Positions 60,173 through 64,000 of a DNA stretch of 64,000 nt are shown here, piece by piece. Below the pieces are notes generated by a model that was not told the origin of the DNA, searched no databases, and worked only from the letters and a program-made list of their open reading frames with translations. Numbering within the stretch: the stretch's first letter is position 1; each line of letters starts with the position of its first letter. Origin of the DNA: Bradyrhizobium sp. JYMT SZCCT0180 (GTDB lineage: Bacteria; Pseudomonadota; Alphaproteobacteria; Rhizobiales; Xanthobacteraceae); assembly GCF_018130165.1 (NCBI RefSeq), contig NZ_JAFCLZ010000015.1:1-64000 (forward strand). Reading direction: 5' to 3'. The position numbers and the translations under genes were made by a program.

Positions 60173-61108
60173 TCACACGATGAGCCGGCCGACCCGATCG
60201 GCCACCGTGATCTGCGCCTCGGTCCCCGAATTGAACTCGAGGCGGTCGGCTTCGATGCCGTCGCTGAAGATGACGCCGTTTTCCGGCATCAGGGAGCGGA
60301 CGCTGAGCCGTTCGGATCCCGTCAGCTCGCCATAGACCAGATTTACCTGCGAGGTGCGGCTTGGAAACGGTTCGCGCACGGCGAAGCGCAAGGCGTTGCA
60401 ATCCCAGGCCTGCGCCGAATAGGATGCGGGCGCGGTCTCGCCGCCGAACGCGCCGGCGATGGCGAGCGAGCCGGTGACGATGCTCTTGAACCACGCCGTC
60501 GAGCCGAGGCCGGTGGAGACGATCAGGCCGCTCGATGACTGTGTCTCCCTGTGCCCGCCGGCCACGATTTCATACACCGCTGATGTGTGCGTGCGCGCGC
60601 CGATGAAGAGCTCGTTGACGGCATGGAGCACCTGACCGTTGGTCAGCGTGGCCCTCGCCATGGTCACCGCCTTGAAGCCGCGCTTGTCGGCGGCGACCTC
60701 GCGCAGCAGGGCAGGGAGATTGTCCGGCACGAACGGCAGCAGGATGCCGTCGTAGCGCCTTGCGTCCGGGTTGAGACCGATCAGCGGGTGGCCGTCGAGA
60801 TACTTCATGGTGTTGGCGACCACGCCGTCCTGGCCGAGCGCGACCACGATGTCGGCGGGGCCGAACAGGAAGTTCGGCAAAAAACTCCGGTCGATGATCT
60901 GGTAGCGGCCCCATTGCTCCAGCGTCTGCACGGTGCGGTGCCGCTCTGCCTGATAGACGTCGTGCTCGCGCTGATAGTCGGAGAAGTCGGCGCCGAGATG
61001 CTCGACATAGAATTTCGCTTGCGCGGCCGTCAGATATTTCGCGATCAGATCTTCCAGCCGCGTCTTGCGGGTGACCAGCACCACCTTGCGGTCATTGGCG
61101 GCGGGCAT
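60173..61108 (-). CDS. Divergent NAD-kinase-like protein
   Basis: 311 aa. Shares NAD-kinase landmarks in order: 'IVVALGQDGVVANTMKYL' (GGDG changed to GQDG), 'AVNELFIG' (NE), and 'IVSTGLGSTAWFKSI' (GSTA). An extra N-terminal about 100-aa segment ('VTRKTRLEDLIAKYL...QREHDVYQ') is not in NadK. Often labelled sugar kinase. It overlaps the SPFH gene by 17 nt (SD AAGGAG inside that gene). A role in NAD(P) or a related nucleotide is inferred from homology and from the adjacent NrtR-like regulator. Confidence 0.8.
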   Translation of the reverse strand: MPAANDRKVVLVTRKTRLEDLIAKYLTAAQAKFYVEHLGADFSDYQREHDVYQAERHRTVQTLEQWGRYQIIDRSFLPNFLFGPADIVVALGQDGVVANTMKYLDGHPLIGLNPDARRYDGILLPFVPDNLPALLREVAADKRGFKAVTMARATLTNGQVLHAVNELFIGARTHTSAVYEIVAGGHRETQSSSGLIVSTGLGSTAWFKSIVTGSLAIAGAFGGETAPASYSAQAWDCNALRFAVREPFPSRTSQVNLVYGELTGSERLSVRSLMPENGVIFSDGIEADRLEFNSGTEAQITVADRVGRLIV

Positions 61109-62132
61109 GCGTGGTCTCCTTCGGCTTCTCCATCAGCGCGCTGAGCAGTTCCGGCGAGACGTTCAACTGGCCGATCCGCTCGGCCTTTTCGGCGATGCCG
61201 CCGAACGCCTGCGCGATCAACTGGCCGGGCTGCATGCCCGCCGCCGCGAGCGCCTGGATCACCCTGGTGTCGACGCCTTCGAAAATCTTCATCAGCGCGC
61301 CGACGCGGTAGGCTTCGGCGTCCGCCAGCGTCCTGGTGTTTTCCGCGTTGAGCGCCACGAAATCCCCGCGCTTTGCTTCCAGCGTGATGTCGGCGACCAT
61401 GCCGGCTTCGCGCAGTTCGTTCTGCTTGGCGACCACGCTGGCCTCGGCGTCCATCTGGGTCTCGCGGATCGAGCGCTTCTTCTGCTCGACGGCGATTTCG
61501 GTGTCGAGTTCGCTCTCGCGAATGGCGCGTTCCTGTTCCACCGCGAAATTGCGCCGGGCGAAGATCGCTTCGTCGGCGTTTCGCAAAATTGCCTCACGCG
61601 CTTCGGCTTCGAGCGCCTTGGCGGTGTCCGGCGTCGGCTTGATGGCGCGGATCGAGACGCCGAGGATTTCCAGCCCGAGCGAAGCGATGTCGGCGCGGCT
61701 CTTGAGTCCGGTTGCGATAATGTCGGCGATCCGGTCGGAGGCCTGCAGCGCTTCCTTGAGCGTCAGGTCCTTCACCACCTGTTGCGCCAGCACCTCGACG
61801 GTGCCGAGGATCCGCAGCGGAAGCCTCTCGGGGTCGTCGGACTCGTAATTCTTGCCGTCCTTCTTGAGCGTGAAATTGAGCATGGCCGCCGCCCGCTTGG
61901 GATCACTGACGCGATAGGTGACGTGGCCCTGGATGGTGACGGCCTGAAAGTCGCGGGCGATCTGCTCGAAGATGAAGGCGGCGTCGCGGCTGCCGATCGG
62001 CACCGCGACCAGCGACGTGACCGGGGAATAATAGAACCCCGAGAGGCCGGCGCCTTCCTGGGTCACGGCGCCGCCGCGGTATTTCATCAGATAGGTCGTC
62101 GGCTGTGCCTTGATGAACCGGATGCCGAACAT
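61092..62132 (-). CDS. SPFH/band-7 domain protein
   Basis: 346 aa from ATG 62132 (SD AAGGAG). SPFH domain about residues 30-200 without an obvious N-terminal TM helix, then a long charged coiled coil (about 190-290: 'EAREAILRNADEAIFARRNF', 'AEASVVAKQNELREAG') and a flotillin-like C-terminus. Forms membrane-associated oligomeric rings in other members. First gene of an operon with the NAD-kinase-like gene, divergent from an NrtR-like gene. Confidence 0.88.
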   Translation of the reverse strand: MFGIRFIKAQPTTYLMKYRGGAVTQEGAGLSGFYYSPVTSLVAVPIGSRDAAFIFEQIARDFQAVTIQGHVTYRVSDPKRAAAMLNFTLKKDGKNYESDDPERLPLRILGTVEVLAQQVVKDLTLKEALQASDRIADIIATGLKSRADIASLGLEILGVSIRAIKPTPDTAKALEAEAREAILRNADEAIFARRNFAVEQERAIRESELDTEIAVEQKKRSIRETQMDAEASVVAKQNELREAGMVADITLEAKRGDFVALNAENTRTLADAEAYRVGALMKIFEGVDTRVIQALAAAGMQPGQLIAQAFGGIAEKAERIGQLNVSPELLSALMEKPKETTHARRQ

Positions 62133-62172
62133 GGCGTGTACTCCTTCTAGTTCGCTCGTAAGTGTGTCTGGG

Positions 62173-62205
62173 CAACTAAGTAAGTTGTACAGTACAACTA
62201 AGTAT
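62173..62205. promoter_or_regulatory. Palindromic operator between SPFH and NrtR-like genes
   Basis: Perfect dyad AGTTGTAC-a-GTACAACT at 62183-62199, with the block CAACTAAGTA repeated at 62173-62182 and 62195-62204. It lies in the 104-nt divergent region, consistent with autoregulation by the NrtR-like protein. A promoter TTGTAC (62185-62190) - 17 nt - TATTGT (62208-62213) for the regulator overlaps the dyad. Confidence 0.7.
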
Positions 62206-62236
62206 GCTATTGTCAAGGCCAGCGGCAAAAAGGTTC

Positions 62237-62986
62237 ATGGACACGGATTCGGGCATGGAACAGGGACGGGGACCAAAACCAGGCAACCCGGGAGGGCTGG
62301 ATTTTCCGCGGCCGCTGACGACGGTCGATGTCGTCATTTTCGCCGTGCGCGACGATGCGCTTCAGGTCCTGCTGGTCCAGCGCCCGGCAAATGAGGGCGA
62401 GCCGTTTCCGGATTCCTGGGCGTTACCGGGCGGCTTCGTGGACATCGAGAAGGACCGCGACCTCGAGGCCTGTGCGGTCCGCAAGCTCAGGGACAAGACC
62501 GGCATGGTCAGTCCCTACCTTGAACAATTGGGGAGTTGGGGCAGCGCCGGCCGCGATCCCCGCGGCTGGTCGGCGACCCACGCCTATTTCGCGCTGATGC
62601 CCGATTTGCCCGCGAGCGGCCCCGGCGCCGCCGACGCGCGGTGGTTTGCCGTTGGTTCAGGCAAGCCAAAGGTCAGGCTTGCCTTCGACCACGCCGACAT
62701 TCTGGAGGCGGCGGTCCAGCGCCTGCGCAACAAGGTCGAGTACACCTCGCTGCCGGCCTATCTGATGCCGCCGGAATTCACGCTGCCGGACCTGCAGCGC
62801 GTCTACGAGATCGTGCTCGACCGCCCGCTGGAGAAAAGCGCCTTCCGCACCCGGATGCTGGCGGCGGACCTGATCGAGCCGGTCGCCAAAATGCGCAAGG
62901 GGCCGAACCGGCCGGCACAGCTTTACCGGCTGAAGAAGGCAAGGTCCCCGGTGTTCTTTGCGCGCACGTTCAACGCGCCCGGCTGA
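62237..62986 (+). CDS. NrtR-like Nudix-domain transcriptional regulator
   Basis: 249 aa from ATG 62237 (AAAAAGG upstream); an ATG at 62255 is an alternative. N-terminal Nudix fold whose Nudix box (in 'GGFVDIEKDRDLEACAVRKL' and the following RDKTG) has lost the catalytic acidic residues (K, D and K where E is expected), as in NrtR sensors that bind but do not split ADP-ribose. The C-terminal winged helix (about 165-249) includes 'KSAFRTRMLAADLIEPVAKM'. Predicted to sense an NAD metabolite and to repress the divergent operon and itself. Confidence 0.88.
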   Translation: MDTDSGMEQGRGPKPGNPGGLDFPRPLTTVDVVIFAVRDDALQVLLVQRPANEGEPFPDSWALPGGFVDIEKDRDLEACAVRKLRDKTGMVSPYLEQLGSWGSAGRDPRGWSATHAYFALMPDLPASGPGAADARWFAVGSGKPKVRLAFDHADILEAAVQRLRNKVEYTSLPAYLMPPEFTLPDLQRVYEIVLDRPLEKSAFRTRMLAADLIEPVAKMRKGPNRPAQLYRLKKARSPVFFARTFNAPG

Positions 62987-63132
62987 GGCGTTTCGGCAGG
63001 CCGTCAGCCGCAGGCGGATACCTGCATGCCGCGAATGCAGGGCTCATGGCCGCAAAATAGTGTATCGGCTGGGCATCGCGCGCCGGGGGGACATTCCGGC
63101 GCCACCAAATCAAAAGTTTCGGAGGAAGTTTC

Positions 63133-64000
63133 ATGTCGGCTCTGCCACTCAAAGGCATCAAGATTCTCGACCTGACGCGGGTGCTGGCGGGGCCCTTGTC
63201 GGCGCAGATGCTGGGCGATCTCGGCGCCGAGGTGATCAAGATCGAGCGTCCCGGCGGCGGCGACGATGCCCGCGCCTTCGGCCCGCCTTATCTGCAGGAC
63301 CCCGAGGGCAAGGCCAACAACAACAACTCGTTCTATCTGTGCGCCAACCGCAACAAGAAGTCGGTCACGGTCAACATCGCCTCGCCGGAAGGTCAGGACA
63401 TCATCCGCGAGCTGGCAAAATCCTGCGACGTGATGATGGAGAATTACAAGGTCGGCGATCTCAAGCGCTACCGGCTCGACTATGAATCGATCAAGGCGAT
63501 TAATCCCGGCATCATCTATTGCTCGGTGACCGGTTTCGGCCAGACCGGACCTTACGCGCCGCGCGCCGGCTACGACGCGATTTTGCAGGCGATGGGCGGC
63601 CTGATGAGCGTCACCGGCCATATCGATGGCGAACCCGGCGAAGGTCCGATGAAGGTCGGCCCGTCGATCGTCGACTACATGACCGGCATGAACACGTCCA
63701 TTGGCATTCTCTCGGCGCTGTTTCACCGCAAGGTCAATGGCGGGGAGGGGCAGCATGTCGACGTCTGCCTGTTCGACACCGTGATCGCCTCGCTGTCGCA
63801 TTGGTTGCAGATCTATCTCGTCAACGGCGTGACGCCGCCGCGGCGCGGCACCTGGGGCAATGGCGGCATGCCGGCCGGCGTGTTCCGCGCCACCGATGGC
63901 GAATTGATGCTGGTGGTCGGCAATGACGGCCAGTTCGCGCGCACCTGCGCCGTGCTGGGCGCTCCCGAGCTCGCGACCGATCCAAAATTCCTCAAGAACA
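63133..64000 (+). CDS. CaiB/BaiF family CoA-transferase (cut by window end)
   Basis: First 289 codons visible, frame open at the edge. SD GGAGG 7 nt before ATG. 'GIKILDLTRVLAGPLSAQMLGDLGAEVIKIERPGGGDDAR', 'NRNKKSVTVNIASPEGQ' and 'RAGYDAILQAMGGLMSVTG' with the catalytic Asp fit the frc/formyl-CoA transferase-like subgroup, including the 'GNGGMPAGVFRATDG' loop. Third such gene in the window. Confidence 0.94.
   Translation, partial: MSALPLKGIKILDLTRVLAGPLSAQMLGDLGAEVIKIERPGGGDDARAFGPPYLQDPEGKANNNNSFYLCANRNKKSVTVNIASPEGQDIIRELAKSCDVMMENYKVGDLKRYRLDYESIKAINPGIIYCSVTGFGQTGPYAPRAGYDAILQAMGGLMSVTGHIDGEPGEGPMKVGPSIVDYMTGMNTSIGILSALFHRKVNGGEGQHVDVCLFDTVIASLSHWLQIYLVNGVTPPRRGTWGNGGMPAGVFRATDGELMLVVGNDGQFARTCAVLGAPELATDPKFLKN

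Overview
The window is a GC-rich chromosomal segment of an alphaproteobacterium of the Bradyrhizobium type (Nitrobacteraceae). This rests on the gene families present (Omp25/31-type porin-like barrel, OhrR-type MarR regulator, DUF2336, CHASE2 cyclase, several CaiB/BaiF CoA-transferases with TctC binding proteins) and on the dispersed intergenic repeats, which I recognise from memory as typical of that group. No rRNA operon, prophage, insertion sequence, CRISPR array or replication origin was seen. Three tRNA genes are present: Thr(TGT), Tyr(GTA) and Gly(TCC).

Layout. 1-0.54 kb: dispersed repeat. 0.6-13.9 kb: housekeeping and envelope genes (nitroreductase, thrS, a TPR-caspase protein, an APC permease, yidD, an exported ClpP-like protein, a SufU-like scaffold, folE with a candidate THF-II riboswitch, hisI). 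14-18.2 kb: a TctC/CoA-transferase pair and a lytic transglycosylase. 18.4-28.3 kb: signalling and envelope genes (second caspase-like protein, DUF2336, Hpt plus receiver, nadK, CHASE2 adenylate cyclase plus a FecR-like protein, S10 peptidase). 28.3-30.6 kb: a poorly conserved stretch with a frameshifted Tdi1-type immunity gene and a second copy of the dispersed repeat. 30.6-41.7 kb: a PAS/GAF/GGDEF/EAL protein, small exported proteins, an OhrR/hydrolase divergon, a porin-like protein and an alpha/beta hydrolase pair. 41.9-49.5 kb: many very small membrane or secreted proteins, tRNA-Thr, a dienelactone hydrolase and a nickel/cobalt permease. 49.5-55.4 kb: rlmB, tRNA-Tyr, an orphan DUF5989 gene, a YCII protein, a remarkable minus-strand small transcription unit, tRNA-Gly and an M20 peptidase. 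55.8-60.2 kb: a LysR-controlled HMG-CoA-lyase/CoA-transferase/TctC catabolic cluster whose TctC gene is frameshifted. 60.2-63.0 kb: a three-gene module of NAD-kinase-like protein, SPFH protein and NrtR-like Nudix regulator around a palindromic operator. 63.1 kb to the end: a third CoA-transferase, cut by the window edge.

The strongest candidates for something undescribed are: (1) the minus-strand unit at 52787-52994, which has a near-consensus promoter with a dyad in its spacer, a Shine-Dalgarno region complementary to 17 nt of the 16S rRNA 3' end, a 14-codon ORF that carries its own anti-SD, and a strong terminator; (2) the NrtR/SPFH/NAD-kinase-like module; (3) the dispersed repeat, whose two copies show compensatory changes in long hairpin arms.
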